64,000 bases of DNA from an uncultured Pelagibacteraceae bacterium (GTDB lineage Bacteria; Pseudomonadota; Alphaproteobacteria; Pelagibacterales; Pelagibacteraceae). Made by a program: the position numbers and the translations under genes. The notes beneath the pieces were generated by a model. That model had not been told where the DNA came from. It did no database searches and worked only from the letters and a program-made list of their open reading frames with translations. This document shows positions 10,598 to 21,959 of this stretch, piece by piece. The DNA lies in contig CACAIK010000005.1 of assembly GCA_902532525.1 (NCBI GenBank), forward strand, positions 1-64,000, written 5' to 3'. Every line of letters begins with the position of its first letter. Position 1 is the first letter of the stretch.

Positions 10598-10879
10598 ATG
10601 TTTTTAATTAATTGTCCATTTTGTGGAGAGAGAGATCAAAGCGAATTTTCTTCAGGTGGCGAAGCTCATATAGTAAGACCAAAACAACCAACTGAACTTA
10701 GCGATGATGAATGGGCGGAATATCTATTTATGAGAAAAAATATTAAAGGTATTCAATTTGAAAGATGGAATCATGTTCACGGATGCAGAAAATGGTTCAA
10801 CATCGTTAGAGACACATCGAATGATAAAATTTTATCTGTTTATAAAATGGGTGAAAAACCTCCTGTTAATTATAAGTAA
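10598..10879 (+). CDS. soxD: Sarcosine oxidase subunit delta
   Basis: INCPFCGERDQSEFSSGGEAHIVRP...HGCRKWFNIVRDT. Confidence 0.95.
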   Translation: MFLINCPFCGERDQSEFSSGGEAHIVRPKQPTELSDDEWAEYLFMRKNIKGIQFERWNHVHGCRKWFNIVRDTSNDKILSVYKMGEKPPVNYK

Positions 10880-13098
10880 TGCCCAATTATAGAATTCATA
10901 AAACCGAATATATTGATGAAACTAAGAGAGTTTCATTTAAATATGATGGCAAGACTTACTTTGGATATGAGGGTGATACCTTGGCATCTGCACTTTTGGC
11001 AAATGGTATTCATTTAGTCGGTAGAAGTTTTAAATATCACAGACCAAGGGGTATAGTTTCTTGTGGAGCAGAAGAGCCTAATGCAATTTGTCAAATTGGT
11101 AGTAAAAAAGACCTAACAGAACCAAATGTAAGAGCTACCGAGTTAGAATTGTATGAAGGATTAGAAGCAAGTTCTCAAAATTGCTGGCCTAACGTAAATT
11201 TTGACATTGGAGGTATTAATAATTTTATATCGCCGTTAATTCCTGCAGGCTTTTATTATAAAACATTTATGTGGCCAAAAAGTTTTTGGAAAAAAGTATA
11301 TGAACCATTAATACGATTATCTGCGGGTTTGGGAAAATCTCCTACAGAACCAGATCCTGATATCTATGATCACAAATATGTTCACTACGATGTATTGGTA
11401 ATCGGTGGTGGAGTTTCAGGTATTATTGCTGCAAAAATGGCTGCAAAAAATAATTTAAAAACTTTATTAGTAGATGACAAAAAAATACTAGGTGGTTCTA
11501 CAATTTATCAAAACAATGAATCTATTAAGATTGATGATAAATTATCAAGTGAATGGTTAAAAAATGAAATTCAAGAAATTAAAAAATTAAGTAATTTAAC
11601 AATTAAGACAAGAACAAGTATTGCAGCTTATCATGGATACAATTTTCTTTTAGCTAAAGAAAATTTAACAGATCATTTACCAGAGGAAAAAAAGAAAAAT
11701 AAGATTAGACAACGATTATGGAAAATAAGAGCAAAAAAAGTTGTAATTGCAACTGGATCAATTGAAAGACCACTTGTATTCAATAATAATGATAGGCCAG
11801 GAATATTATTATCTAATTCTATAAACAAATATTTAGATTATTACGGCGTTACCTGTGGAGAAAATATAATATTATTTACAAATAATGATAGTGCATACGA
11901 AACTTCAATTTCACTTCATAAAAAAGGTATAAAGAATATAATTGTTGATTTAAGAAAATCTGCTAGCTCTGAATTAATCAAACAAGCAGAAAGTCTAGGA
12001 ATAAAAATCTACTTCAATCATGTTGTAACAAATACTTTTGGATACAGAAAAATAAATTCATTAGAAATCATGAAACTATCGGAAGATGGAAATACAACTG
12101 TAGGCAATAAAATTAGATTAAGTTGTGACTGTTTAGGAATGAGTGGTGGATGGACACCTATGGTGCATATGCATACTCAATCTGGAGGTAAATTAGATTT
12201 TAGAGATGAAGACCAAGTATTCTTACCAAAAGAAAATAGTGAAGATCAAATTTCTGTTGGTTCATGCAATGGAGATTTTGATTTAGAAAATATTATAGAT
12301 AAAACAGTCAATAAAATTAATAAATTCTTAGATATAGATAATCAAGATTACCAGGATACAAATATAATTTGCTCTAAAGAAAATGATAAAAGAAATATAT
12401 GGCTTTTACCAAATAAAATACCTTTAGGTAAAACAAAATGCTTTATAGATTTTCAAAATGACTCAACTGCAAAAGATATTAAATTAGCCTTAAAAGAAGG
12501 TTTTAGATCAATTGAACATGTAAAAAGATATACAACGACTGGTATGGCAACAGATCAGGGAAAGTTATCTAATATGCACGCACTTGGGATTATAGCTGAT
12601 ACAGCTGGCGTAAAAATGGGTACATTGGGAACAACTACATTTAGGCCTCCATTCACACCATTAACTTTCGGAACACTAGTTGGCAGAAATGTTGGAAAAT
12701 TTTTTGAAGTAGTAAGAAAAACATCCATGCATGAATGGCATGTGGAAAATAATGCAGAATTTGAAAATGTTGGTCAGTGGAAAAGACCCTGGTACTATCC
12801 AAAAAACGGTGAAAATATGTATGATGCTGTTCAAAGAGAAAGTAAAGCAGCACGTGACAGTGCGGGAATCTTAGATGCATCAACTCTAGGAAAAATTGAT
12901 ATCCAAGGAACAGATGCATCAGAATTTTTAAATCGAGTTTACACAAATGCTTGGTCAAAACTTGCAATCGGAAAATGTAAATACGGACTTATGTTAAACG
13001 AGGATGGTATGGTTTATGACGACGGTGTTACTACAAAAATATCTGAAAATCATTATCTAATGACAACCACCACTGGGGGGGGGCCGCAAATGTATTGA
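10879..13098 (+). CDS. soxA: Sarcosine oxidase subunit alpha, 5' part (reading frame interrupted)
   Basis: FDGKTYFGYEGDTLASALLANG-type N-terminus, FAD/NAD domain, beginning of GcvT-like domain (SAARDSAGILDASTLGKIDIQG); frame lost at G9 tract, ends MTTTTGGGPQMY*. Confidence 0.9.
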   Translation: MPNYRIHKTEYIDETKRVSFKYDGKTYFGYEGDTLASALLANGIHLVGRSFKYHRPRGIVSCGAEEPNAICQIGSKKDLTEPNVRATELELYEGLEASSQNCWPNVNFDIGGINNFISPLIPAGFYYKTFMWPKSFWKKVYEPLIRLSAGLGKSPTEPDPDIYDHKYVHYDVLVIGGGVSGIIAAKMAAKNNLKTLLVDDKKILGGSTIYQNNESIKIDDKLSSEWLKNEIQEIKKLSNLTIKTRTSIAAYHGYNFLLAKENLTDHLPEEKKKNKIRQRLWKIRAKKVVIATGSIERPLVFNNNDRPGILLSNSINKYLDYYGVTCGENIILFTNNDSAYETSISLHKKGIKNIIVDLRKSASSELIKQAESLGIKIYFNHVVTNTFGYRKINSLEIMKLSEDGNTTVGNKIRLSCDCLGMSGGWTPMVHMHTQSGGKLDFRDEDQVFLPKENSEDQISVGSCNGDFDLENIIDKTVNKINKFLDIDNQDYQDTNIICSKENDKRNIWLLPNKIPLGKTKCFIDFQNDSTAKDIKLALKEGFRSIEHVKRYTTTGMATDQGKLSNMHALGIIADTAGVKMGTLGTTTFRPPFTPLTFGTLVGRNVGKFFEVVRKTSMHEWHVENNAEFENVGQWKRPWYYPKNGENMYDAVQRESKAARDSAGILDASTLGKIDIQGTDASEFLNRVYTNAWSKLAIGKCKYGLMLNEDGMVYDDGVTTKISENHYLMTTTTGGGPQMY
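13075..13083 (+). other. G9 homopolymer at the soxA frame discontinuity
   Basis: ccactGGGGGGGGGccgcaaatg; nine consecutive G in an AT-rich window. Confidence 0.95.
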
Positions 13099-13883
13099 GC
13101 AAACTTGAGGATTATTTACAAACGGAGTGGCCAGAGTTAGATGTTTATTTAACATCAGTGACAGATCATTATTCTACAGCAAGTATTTGTGGTCCAAATT
13201 CAAAAAAAATCCTTAACAAACTTTTTCCAAATTTAGATTTAAGTGATGAAAACTTCCCTCATATGTCATTTAAAGAAGATAAACTTGAAAATATAAATTG
13301 TAGAATAATGAGAATAAGTTTTACAGGTGAACTAAGCTATGAAATTAACATAGAGTCGAAATATGGACATTCATTATGGAAAATGTGTATAGAAGCTGGG
13401 AAAGAGTTTAATTTGACACCTTATGGTACCGAAACAATGCACCTACTCAGAGCTGAAAAAGGTTTCATTATTGTTGGACAAGATACAGACGGCACAATGA
13501 CTCCCTCAGACTTACAGATGGATTGGATTGTAAGTAAAAAGAAATATGACTTCATTGGCAAAAGATCTTTATATAGAAGTGATACTATTAGAGAAGATAG
13601 AAAGCAATTGGTAGGACTACTTACAGATGATCCAAAAGAAATTTTGGAAGAAGGTGCTCAAATTGTTTCAGACGTTAAATCAAAGCCTATAGATATGCTA
13701 GGACATGTTACTTCTAGCTATTTTAGTCCAAACCTAAATAAATCAATTGCCTTAGCTGTAGTTAGGAGTGGAAAAACAATGAAAGGTCAAAAATTAATTA
13801 TTCCAATGGAAAACAAAAATATTAATGTGACCGTTTCTGACACAATTTTTTTAGATAAGGAGAATAAAAGACTAAATGCTTGA
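13095..13883 (+). CDS. soxA: Sarcosine oxidase subunit alpha, 3' part (GcvT-like C-terminal domain; frame actually open from about 13083)
   Basis: SKLEDYLQTEWPELDVYLTSVTDHYSTASICGP...LRAEKGFIIVGQDTDGTMTPSDL continues SoxA in the next frame. Confidence 0.9.
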   Translation: MSKLEDYLQTEWPELDVYLTSVTDHYSTASICGPNSKKILNKLFPNLDLSDENFPHMSFKEDKLENINCRIMRISFTGELSYEINIESKYGHSLWKMCIEAGKEFNLTPYGTETMHLLRAEKGFIIVGQDTDGTMTPSDLQMDWIVSKKKYDFIGKRSLYRSDTIREDRKQLVGLLTDDPKEILEEGAQIVSDVKSKPIDMLGHVTSSYFSPNLNKSIALAVVRSGKTMKGQKLIIPMENKNINVTVSDTIFLDKENKRLNA

Positions 13884-14424
13884 CATTTTACATCCAAATA
13901 TTTCGAATATTAATAAAAACAATATCGATATTAATTTATCTGAAGAAAAAATTAAAATTAATATCAGGGGAAAAAATAAAGAATTTTTTACCAAAGTGGG
14001 TAAAATTCTATCTATTATATTACCTTCTGAGTCAAATACCAGTTCGTCAAATGAAAACTATGATGTTTTGTGGCTAAGTCCGGATGAATGGATGATATAT
14101 TTTGATGAAAATAAAAATTCAAATATTTTTGATCAACTTTATAAAGATATTTCGTCTTTAAATTTTGGATCAATTACTGATGTCTCTTCACAATTAATTT
14201 GCATAAATATAAAAGGAGAAAATATATTTGAATTATTATCATCTGGATCACCTTTTAATTTCGAAAAATTTAAAAATAATGTTGGTTCATCAACACAAAC
14301 AATAGTAAATCATATTGATGTAATTCTTCATCACAAGTCAAAGAATAATGTTAATTTATTTGTAAGAAGATCGTTTTCAGAACACCTTTATGAATGGTTA
14401 GTTGATAGCTCTAATTTTGTCTAA
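13876..14424 (+). CDS. soxG: Sarcosine oxidase subunit gamma
   Basis: Position last in soxBDAG; LSPDEWMIYF, VSSQLICINIKG, DVILHHKSKNNVNLFVRRSFSEHLYEWL. Confidence 0.85.
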   Translation: MLDILHPNISNINKNNIDINLSEEKIKINIRGKNKEFFTKVGKILSIILPSESNTSSSNENYDVLWLSPDEWMIYFDENKNSNIFDQLYKDISSLNFGSITDVSSQLICINIKGENIFELLSSGSPFNFEKFKNNVGSSTQTIVNHIDVILHHKSKNNVNLFVRRSFSEHLYEWLVDSSNFV

Positions 14425-15747
14425 TTTATAATTCAAATAAAAATAAGTATAACCAAGATACATCAGAGAGAAAATCCAATTGAATATTACCCATAACCAA
14501 AAAAATTCAGAAAAGTCAGAATTAAAATAAATTGCAGTATAAAATACGACAAATGGAAAAATTCCATTTCGGCAAATATTAGCAATTAATGCGTTTTCAG
14601 CTTTTTTTAAAGCCATAAAAAAACCATTTGATAAAAAAAATATTGGATAAGCTGGTAGCACAAAGGCTGAAATCTCTAAATATAATTTCCCAAATTCAAC
14701 GACCTCTAAATCTTTTGAAAATAATTTTGTTATCATTTCAGCACCAAAATAAATAATAAAAGAAGAAATAATCATTATAATGAAAGCATATTTTATAGCT
14801 TGGAAATACGTTTCTTTAATTCTTAAAATATTTCGTGCACCAAAATTTTGAGCAATAATTGTGATAATTGCTGTATTTATTCCCAAGATTGGCAATAAAA
14901 CCACTTGTTCTATTTTGGTGCCAGCTCCATAACCAGCTGCTGCATATTCTCCCGATAAACCTGCATATTTGAATACAATAGCAGAAGCAATAGAATAACC
15001 GCAAATTGAAATTATTATTGGCATAGATTGAAAAAAAATATTTTTTAAAAAAAAAAATTTAGGAATAAAATAAGAAATAAGTATGTTTTTAATTAATTTA
15101 CTTTTTAAAACTTTTTTAAATATGATTAAAAAAGCGACCGTTTGAGCAATTAGAGTTGCTATTGCAATACCCTTCATACCCAAAGCTGGTATGAAATAAA
15201 ATCCAAATATTAAAATTGGATTTAACAATATGTTTAAAAAAAAAGATAATATTAAAGCATTTCTATAAGTTTTCGTATCGCCTTCTGCATGAAGTAATGA
15301 ATTTAATGCAACAACTAAAATAAAAATAAACGAACCAAGGAAAATGATATCAGTATATTGTAAGCCAAGATTTATTACCTCGTTAGTTGAACCCATTATT
15401 GAAAAAAGGTCTAATGCATAATTTAAACCAATAAAAGTAATCAACAGAATTATCAAAAAAGAAAAGAAAATTAATTGGCAGAAATAAATTGAAGCATTTT
15501 TATTATTTTTTTCTCCAATGCTATTACCTATCAATGATGTACCTGCAACTGTGATGCCAATAGATGAGGCAATAATAATAAAATAAATTGGAAAAGATTT
15601 TGTTAAAGCTGACAAAGCTTCAGGTGATATTTTTCCTGCAAAATATGTATCAGCAATATTATATAACGTTTGAAAGAGTGTACCTACAGATGCAGGTATC
15701 GCTAATTTTTTAATTAATTCTTTGATGTCATCACTTAATATATTCAT
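14398..15747 (-). CDS. MATE family efflux transporter
   Basis: 12-TM hydrophobic protein; IPASVGTLFQTLYNIADTYFAGKIS, GMKGIAIATLIAQ. Confidence 0.88.
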   Translation of the reverse strand: MNILSDDIKELIKKLAIPASVGTLFQTLYNIADTYFAGKISPEALSALTKSFPIYFIIIASSIGITVAGTSLIGNSIGEKNNKNASIYFCQLIFFSFLIILLITFIGLNYALDLFSIMGSTNEVINLGLQYTDIIFLGSFIFILVVALNSLLHAEGDTKTYRNALILSFFLNILLNPILIFGFYFIPALGMKGIAIATLIAQTVAFLIIFKKVLKSKLIKNILISYFIPKFFFLKNIFFQSMPIIISICGYSIASAIVFKYAGLSGEYAAAGYGAGTKIEQVVLLPILGINTAIITIIAQNFGARNILRIKETYFQAIKYAFIIMIISSFIIYFGAEMITKLFSKDLEVVEFGKLYLEISAFVLPAYPIFFLSNGFFMALKKAENALIANICRNGIFPFVVFYTAIYFNSDFSEFFWLWVIFNWIFSLMYLGYTYFYLNYKLDKIRAIN

Positions 15748-15751
15748 GATA

Positions 15752-16636
15752 TTATTTTTTTGAATTTATCATTTGACTGTGCCTCATTGTGAAACGTTTT
15801 ATTTGATCATTTGTCAATTTATCAAAACAATTTGGACATGATAGGCCTACTTTATACTTTTTTGATTTGGTTAGTTTTTTATGCAAAGGCATTCTACAAC
15901 CACCACAGACAGTATAATTTCCAATTTCTAGGTTTTTTTTAATAGTAACTCTTTTATCAAAAACAAAACATTCACCATTCCACTTACTTTTTTTTGGATC
16001 AGTTTTGTTAAGATAATTTAAGATACCACCCTTAAGCATATAAACATTTTTAAAACCTTTATTATTAAGATAATTAGACGCTTTTTCACACCTGATACCT
16101 CCGGTGCAAAACATCCCTATTGATTCATCTTTATTAAATTTTGATAAATAATTTTTAAAATCTCTAAAATTTTTAGTTTCTGGATTAAGAGCATTTTTAA
16201 ATGTACCAATATTATATTCAAAAGGTTTTCTGGCATCAATCAGTTTAATATTTTTTTTAGATATAAATTCGTCCCATTTTCTAGGTGATAAATATTTCTT
16301 ATTAAAAAAATTTTTAAAATTAATTTTTTCATTAATTGGAACTACTTCATCTTTTATTTTAACTTTATTTTTTGAGTATGGTAATATTTTTGAGTTAAAT
16401 TTATTTTGAATATCAAATCTATCAATTGATAAGATATTCTTTATTTTTGTAATTGTAAGTTTAATTTTTTTATGACTACCCGATATTGTACCATTAATTC
16501 CTTCAGGAGATAATATTATAAGACCTTTAATATCAAGCTTATTAGTTTCTTTTAAAATATTTTTTTTAATAATTTTTAATTTATTAAGTTTTGATATTTT
16601 ATAAAAAGATAGGATTTCAAACATAATTACCAACAA
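15752..16636 (-). CDS. trhO: Rhodanese-domain tRNA uridine(34) hydroxylase (TrhO/YceA family)
   Basis: LSPEGINGTISG, DARKPFEYNIGTFKNALNP, GMFCTGGIRCEKASNYL, C-terminal CGGCRMPLHKK...CPNC. Confidence 0.9.
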   Translation of the reverse strand: MLVIMFEILSFYKISKLNKLKIIKKNILKETNKLDIKGLIILSPEGINGTISGSHKKIKLTITKIKNILSIDRFDIQNKFNSKILPYSKNKVKIKDEVVPINEKINFKNFFNKKYLSPRKWDEFISKKNIKLIDARKPFEYNIGTFKNALNPETKNFRDFKNYLSKFNKDESIGMFCTGGIRCEKASNYLNNKGFKNVYMLKGGILNYLNKTDPKKSKWNGECFVFDKRVTIKKNLEIGNYTVCGGCRMPLHKKLTKSKKYKVGLSCPNCFDKLTNDQIKRFTMRHSQMINSKK

Positions 16637-17274
16637 ACTGTAAAACCATCACCAATTGGTAAAATATACTTATTAATAGGTGATTTTTTTATGTATTTAT
16701 TAAATTCTCTTAATTTTATAGTTAATTTGTCTTTTATCTTTGGATTTGCAACATCTCCTTTCCAAAGTGTATTATCAATTAAAATTATACCCTTTTTGCT
16801 TTTTAATTTAAGAGACTGATTAAAATAATTTATATAATTTTCTTTATCTGCATCAATTAATATCAAATCATATTTTTCCTTTTTCTTTATTAGATTTTCA
16901 AGAGCAATTTTTCCGTTTTCACAAAGAAGATTTATTTTTTTATCTTGCTTTGCTTCTTTAAAAAACTTAATTGCCTCATTGTTAGTTTTTAAATTTTTAT
17001 CTATACCAATTAATTTGCAATTCTTAGGTAAGACAAGTGCAGCAGATAAAATGCTGTAACCTGTAAAAGTGCCAATTTCTAAATATGATTTATAGTTATT
17101 AATTTTTATGATAAATTGTATGAAGTTAGCTTGTAGAATTGAAATTTGTAATTTTTTAATATGACCAAGTTTTTCGTTATATTTTAATAATTTTTTTTGT
17201 ACTTTGTGAAGATCATTTGTATGTGAAAAAATATAATTGATCATATTTTGATCAATTATGAAATTTTTATCCAT
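16627..17274 (-). CDS. SAM-dependent O-methyltransferase (CCoAOMT-like family)
   Basis: [47 protein letters not shown]. Confidence 0.88.
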   Translation of the reverse strand: MDKNFIIDQNMINYIFSHTNDLHKVQKKLLKYNEKLGHIKKLQISILQANFIQFIIKINNYKSYLEIGTFTGYSILSAALVLPKNCKLIGIDKNLKTNNEAIKFFKEAKQDKKINLLCENGKIALENLIKKKEKYDLILIDADKENYINYFNQSLKLKSKKGIILIDNTLWKGDVANPKIKDKLTIKLREFNKYIKKSPINKYILPIGDGFTVCW

Positions 17275-18733
17275 TCAACTTTTCTTTTAATATTTTGTTT
17301 ATTAATTGAGGATTGCCTTTTCCTTTACTTTCTTTCATAGCTTGACCAACAAAAAAACCAAATAATTTATCTTTACCAGATTTATATTCAGCGACCTTAT
17401 CTGAATTATTTTCAATAACTTTATTTATCAATTCCTCTATCGCTTTTGGATCGCTTTCTTGTTTTAAACCTTTTTCTTTTACTATTATTAATGGATCTTG
17501 ATCTCCATCTATCATTTGTTCAAAAACCGTTTTGGCTATTTTTCCTGATATGGTTCCATCTTTTATAAGGTTTATAAGTTTTGATAGATTTTTAGCACTA
17601 ACTGGGCTTTGAGATATTTCTAAATTTTTTTCATTTAAAACTGCAAATAATTCACCTGTAATCCAGTTTGTTGCTAATTTAACATCTGAATTTTTTATAA
17701 CTTCTTCAAAGAAATTTGATGTTTCAATATCAGATACCAAAATTGTTGCTTCATATGGTGAAAGATTAAATTTATCTATAAATCTTTTTTTCTTTTCATC
17801 TGGTAATTCAGGTATATCTGATTTTATTTTTTCAATTAACTCTTGGCTTATTTCAAGCGGTAATAGATCTGGATCAGGAAAATATCTGTAATCATGCGCA
17901 TCTTCTTTTGATCTCATAGATCTTGTCTCATTTCTTTTAGTGTCAAAAAGTCTTGTCTCTTGATCTATTTCTTTCCCCTCCTCTAACAAATCTATTTGTC
18001 TATTTGCTTCGGATATTATTGCCATTTGCATAAATTTTATTGAATTAACATTTTTAATTTCACACCTGGTGCCGAATTCAGTCTCCCCTTTTAATCTTAC
18101 TGATACATTAACATCTGCCCTCAAAGAACCTTCTTGCATATTGCCATCACATGTTCCTAAATATCTCATTATCGATCTTAATTTTTTTATATAAACGTTG
18201 ACTTCATCTGGTGATCTCAAATCAGGTTTACTTACTATTTCCATTAAAGCCACTCCAGATCTATTTAAATCAACTAATGTATTATTTGGATCGATATCAT
18301 GAATACTTTTACCTGCATCTTGCTCTAAGTGTAATCTTTCAATTCCAATTTCTTTTTGACCATTCGGCATATCCAAAATTACTTTTCCTTCACCGACAAT
18401 TGGATATTTGTATTGAGAGATTTGATATCCTTGGGGTAAATCTGCATAAAAATAATTTTTTCTATCAAAGACAGATTTTTTATTTATTTTTGCTTTAAGT
18501 CCTATTCCAGTTTTAATTGCTTGTTCAATACAAAATTCATTTATAACTGGTAACATTCCTGGAAATGCTGCATCTACGAGACTAACTTGTGTGTTTGGTT
18601 CTGCACCAAATTTTGTTGATGATTGAGAGAAAAGTTTAGACTCTGAAGTAACTTGAGCGTGTACTTCTAAACCAATTATCACTTCATATTGTTTATTTTC
18701 TCTTTCAATAAGAAATTCACTATTTTTACTCAC
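17267..18733 (-). CDS. gatB: Asp-tRNA(Asn)/Glu-tRNA(Gln) amidotransferase subunit B
   Basis: [45 protein letters not shown]. Confidence 0.97.
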   Translation of the reverse strand: MSKNSEFLIERENKQYEVIIGLEVHAQVTSESKLFSQSSTKFGAEPNTQVSLVDAAFPGMLPVINEFCIEQAIKTGIGLKAKINKKSVFDRKNYFYADLPQGYQISQYKYPIVGEGKVILDMPNGQKEIGIERLHLEQDAGKSIHDIDPNNTLVDLNRSGVALMEIVSKPDLRSPDEVNVYIKKLRSIMRYLGTCDGNMQEGSLRADVNVSVRLKGETEFGTRCEIKNVNSIKFMQMAIISEANRQIDLLEEGKEIDQETRLFDTKRNETRSMRSKEDAHDYRYFPDPDLLPLEISQELIEKIKSDIPELPDEKKKRFIDKFNLSPYEATILVSDIETSNFFEEVIKNSDVKLATNWITGELFAVLNEKNLEISQSPVSAKNLSKLINLIKDGTISGKIAKTVFEQMIDGDQDPLIIVKEKGLKQESDPKAIEELINKVIENNSDKVAEYKSGKDKLFGFFVGQAMKESKGKGNPQLINKILKEKLNG

Positions 18734-20186
18734 TTAACCACCAGTCTGAAATATCATTTTTAAAATTAATCTTATCCTCTAATGCATAAGAAATATTAAG
18801 TATATTTTGCTCATCAAAAGGTTTTCCAATTACTTGAAGGCCTAAAGGATAATTATTTTTATCTTTACCAGCTGGTATAGAAATACCTGGTAAGCCTGCT
18901 AGATTTATTGGAACTGTAAATATATCATTTAAATACATTGATACTGGATCATTTGTTTTTTCACCAATTTTAAATGCTGAGCTTGGTGTAGATGGAGTTA
19001 AAATTGCATCAACTTTAGAAAAGACATCATCAAAATCTTTTTTTATTAATTGTCTTACTTTCTGCGCTTTTAGATAATAGGCATCATAGTAACCAGAAGA
19101 TAAAACATAAGTTCCAATCATAATTCTTCTTTTAACTTCATCACCAAAACCTTCAGATCTAGTTTTTTCATACATTTCTATTAAATTTTGGCCAGGAGAT
19201 CTAAAACCATATTTAACACCATCATATCTAGCTAGATTTGATGATGCTTCAGCTGGTGCAACAATATAATAAGTTGGTAATGCGTAATTAGTATGCGGAA
19301 GTGAAATATCGATAATTTCTGCTCCGCAATCTTTTGCATATGAGATACCATTTTTCCATAACTGTTCAATTTCCTCGGGCATATTGTCAACTCTATATTC
19401 TTTAGGAATACCAATTTTCTTTCCTTTAATATCTTTTGATAATTCTTTTGAATAATTATTTCTTTTGTAATCAATTGAAGTTGAATCTTTTTGATCAAAT
19501 GAAGAGATCACCTCTAAAAGCATAGAACAGTCTCTTACATTTTTCGTCATAGGTCCTGCTTGGTCTAAAGATGAAGCAAATGCTACAATTCCATAACGAG
19601 AACAACTTCCATATGTAGGTTTAAGTCCTACAGTTCCTGTAAATGATGCTGGTTGACGAATAGATCCACCTGTATCTGTTCCAATGGTAACTGGAGTTAA
19701 ATTTGCAGCGACAGCTGCAGAAGAACCTCCTGAAGATCCACCAGGGACTAAATTTTCTCCTACCGGATTTTGAACATTTCCAAAAAAACTAGTTTCATTT
19801 GAAGAGCCCATAGCAAATTCATCACAATTAAGTTTACCAAGAAGTATTGCTCCTTGACTCCACAAATTTTGAGTAACTGTAGACTCATATGTGGGAACGA
19901 AGTTATTTAATATTTTGCTACCTGCTGTTGTTCTAACTCCATTTGTACAAAATAAATCTTTAACAGCAATTGGAATACCTGGTAGTTTTAAATCAAAGTT
20001 AGGATTAGAATCAAATTTGTTTGATTGATCTATTGCTTTTTCAAAATTATCCGTAACATAAACATTTAATTTTTTTGATTTTTCAGCACGGTCTATAAAT
20101 GCTTTTGTAATTTCCTCTGAGGATAGTTTTTTTTCTTTTATATTCGATGTTAATTCGAATAAACTTTGACTTGTTATATCTGACAT
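18726..20186 (-). CDS. gatA: Asp-tRNA(Asn)/Glu-tRNA(Gln) amidotransferase subunit A
   Basis: Amidase signature [36 protein letters not shown]. Confidence 0.97.
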   Translation of the reverse strand: MSDITSQSLFELTSNIKEKKLSSEEITKAFIDRAEKSKKLNVYVTDNFEKAIDQSNKFDSNPNFDLKLPGIPIAVKDLFCTNGVRTTAGSKILNNFVPTYESTVTQNLWSQGAILLGKLNCDEFAMGSSNETSFFGNVQNPVGENLVPGGSSGGSSAAVAANLTPVTIGTDTGGSIRQPASFTGTVGLKPTYGSCSRYGIVAFASSLDQAGPMTKNVRDCSMLLEVISSFDQKDSTSIDYKRNNYSKELSKDIKGKKIGIPKEYRVDNMPEEIEQLWKNGISYAKDCGAEIIDISLPHTNYALPTYYIVAPAEASSNLARYDGVKYGFRSPGQNLIEMYEKTRSEGFGDEVKRRIMIGTYVLSSGYYDAYYLKAQKVRQLIKKDFDDVFSKVDAILTPSTPSSAFKIGEKTNDPVSMYLNDIFTVPINLAGLPGISIPAGKDKNNYPLGLQVIGKPFDEQNILNISYALEDKINFKNDISDWWLSE

Positions 20187-20473
20187 TATTCAACAACCTT
20201 TGGTACAACAAAAAAATCTTTATTTTCTTCAGGAGAGTTTTTTAAAATTTTTTCTCTAATATTTTCTGATTTAATTTCATCTTTTCTAAATCTTAGGGTG
20301 GTTTCAGCAATTGATGTTAAGGCTTGAACATTATCAGTATTTAATTCATTTAATTTTTCTATAAATTCAAATATATTATTTAAGTCGCCCTTTAATTTAT
20401 TAGCTTTTTCATCATCAATAGAAATTCTTGCTAATTTAGAAATGTGCTTTACTGTTTTAAGATCTATACTCAT
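20186..20473 (-). CDS. gatC: Asp-tRNA(Asn)/Glu-tRNA(Gln) amidotransferase subunit C
   Basis: MSIDLKTVKHISKLARISIDDEKANKLKGDLNNIFEFIEKLNELNT; ATG at 20473 preferred over upstream 20530. Confidence 0.95.
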   Translation of the reverse strand: MSIDLKTVKHISKLARISIDDEKANKLKGDLNNIFEFIEKLNELNTDNVQALTSIAETTLRFRKDEIKSENIREKILKNSPEENKDFFVVPKVVE

Positions 20474-20522
20474 ATGGTAAAAATATTGCCGCAAACTATC
20501 ACTTAAGTAAATAATATACAAT

Positions 20523-20978
20523 ATGATCACAATTGAGGAATTTAAAAAGAAACAGCTAAATACATCTAGATTAATTGGTCTTGATTTAGGTTCAAAGAGA
20601 ATTGGTGTAGCTATATGTGATGAAAATCAAAAAATTGCCACGCCGCTTAAAACAATAAACAAATCCAAATTTCAAGATCTTATCAATGAATTAGAGGATA
20701 TTATTAAAGAAAATAATATTAAAGGAATAATTATTGGCAATCCAATTAATATGGATGGTAGCTTAGGTAAATCCTCTCAATCAGTAAATGATGTGTCAAA
20801 AGCAATATCAAAAGAAATTGATCTTCCAATAAGTCTTTGGGATGAAAGATTATCAACAGTTGGAGCGTTTAAATTAACCGAAAATTTAGGTATTAACGTA
20901 ACTAAAAGAGAAAAAAATATAGATAAAAATGCTGCTGCATTTATTTTACAGGGTGCCATAGATTTTATTAATAATTAA
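20523..20978 (+). CDS. ruvX: Holliday junction resolvase-like / pre-16S rRNA nuclease YqgF
   Basis: LIGLDLGSKRIGVAICDE, LPISLWDERLST. Confidence 0.93.
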   Translation: MITIEEFKKKQLNTSRLIGLDLGSKRIGVAICDENQKIATPLKTINKSKFQDLINELEDIIKENNIKGIIIGNPINMDGSLGKSSQSVNDVSKAISKEIDLPISLWDERLSTVGAFKLTENLGINVTKREKNIDKNAAAFILQGAIDFINN

Positions 20979-21011
20979 TACTTGCATTAATCAACCTTTG
21001 TGGCTATAGAG

Positions 21012-21037
21012 TTGGTTTTAATGGCAACTAAAACCAA
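21012..21037 (+). promoter_or_regulatory. Hairpin with the pyrB start codon in its loop
   Basis: TTGGTTTTA-atggcaac-TAAAACCAA: perfect 9-bp stem, 8-nt loop starting with ATG; four further pairs (ATAG/CTAT, 21006-21009 with 21040-21043) after a 2x2 internal loop. Confidence 0.5.
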
Positions 21038-21959
21038 AGCTATTAAAATTTCTCAAAAACATCTCCTAGGTATTCAAGATTTATCAATAAATGATGTTAA
21101 TTTAATCTTAAAAGAAGCTGAAAAATTTATTGAATTAAACAAAGGCAAAAATAAAAAATTAGATTTACTTAAAGGGAAAACTCAAATTAACCTCTTTTTT
21201 GAACCATCAACAAGAACACAAAGCTCATTTGAGCTAGCAGGAAAAAGATTAGGTGCAGATGTTATGTCAATGAATATAACAAACTCAGCAATTAAAAAAG
21301 GTGAAACGCTAATAGACACTGCAATGACATTAAATGCAATGCATCCTGATATAATTGTTATTAGACATCAAGATTCAGGAGCTTGTAATCTTTTATCTCA
21401 AAAAGTTAATTGTGCTGTTTTAAATGCTGGTGATGGAAGGAGAGAGCACCCTACCCAAGCATTACTTGATGCATTAACTATATTGAATAGGAAAAAAAAA
21501 ATTCAAGGATTAAAAGTTGCAATTTGTGGAGATATTCTACATTCAAGAGTAGCAAGATCTAATATTTACTTGCTAAACATGTTGGGTGCCGAAGTTAATA
21601 TTGTAGCTCCTTCAAACCTTTTACCAAAAGATATAGAAAAATTTGGGGTTAATATTTTTTCAAATATGAAGAAAGGTGTAAAAGATTGCGACATAGTAAT
21701 GATGCTTAGACTTCAAAATGAAAGAATGAGTAGTTCATTCCTGTCATCTAATAGAGAGTATTATGAATACTATGGACTAACACAGGATAAATTAGAATAT
21801 GCAAAATCAGATTCAATTATTATGCATCCTGGTCCAATGAACCGCGGTATTGAAATTGATACAAAACTAGCTGATGACACCAATATGAGTGTTGTAAAAG
21901 AACAAGTTGAATTAGGGGTTGCGATAAGAATGGCATGTTTAAAAATTTTTTGTGAATGA
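21021..21959 (+). CDS. pyrB: Aspartate carbamoyltransferase catalytic subunit
   Basis: [48 protein letters not shown] at 21021 chosen, alternative GTG at 21000. Confidence 0.94.
   Translation: MATKTKAIKISQKHLLGIQDLSINDVNLILKEAEKFIELNKGKNKKLDLLKGKTQINLFFEPSTRTQSSFELAGKRLGADVMSMNITNSAIKKGETLIDTAMTLNAMHPDIIVIRHQDSGACNLLSQKVNCAVLNAGDGRREHPTQALLDALTILNRKKKIQGLKVAICGDILHSRVARSNIYLLNMLGAEVNIVAPSNLLPKDIEKFGVNIFSNMKKGVKDCDIVMMLRLQNERMSSSFLSSNREYYEYYGLTQDKLEYAKSDSIIMHPGPMNRGIEIDTKLADDTNMSVVKEQVELGVAIRMACLKIFCE

Noticed and set aside
12653-12967. 104-aa ORF antisense to soxA
   Set aside because: Shadow ORF; soxA coding evidence is strong on the + strand.
13880-14077. 65-aa + strand ORF overlapping soxG in another frame
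   Set aside because: soxG frame has conserved sarcosine oxidase gamma features and better length.
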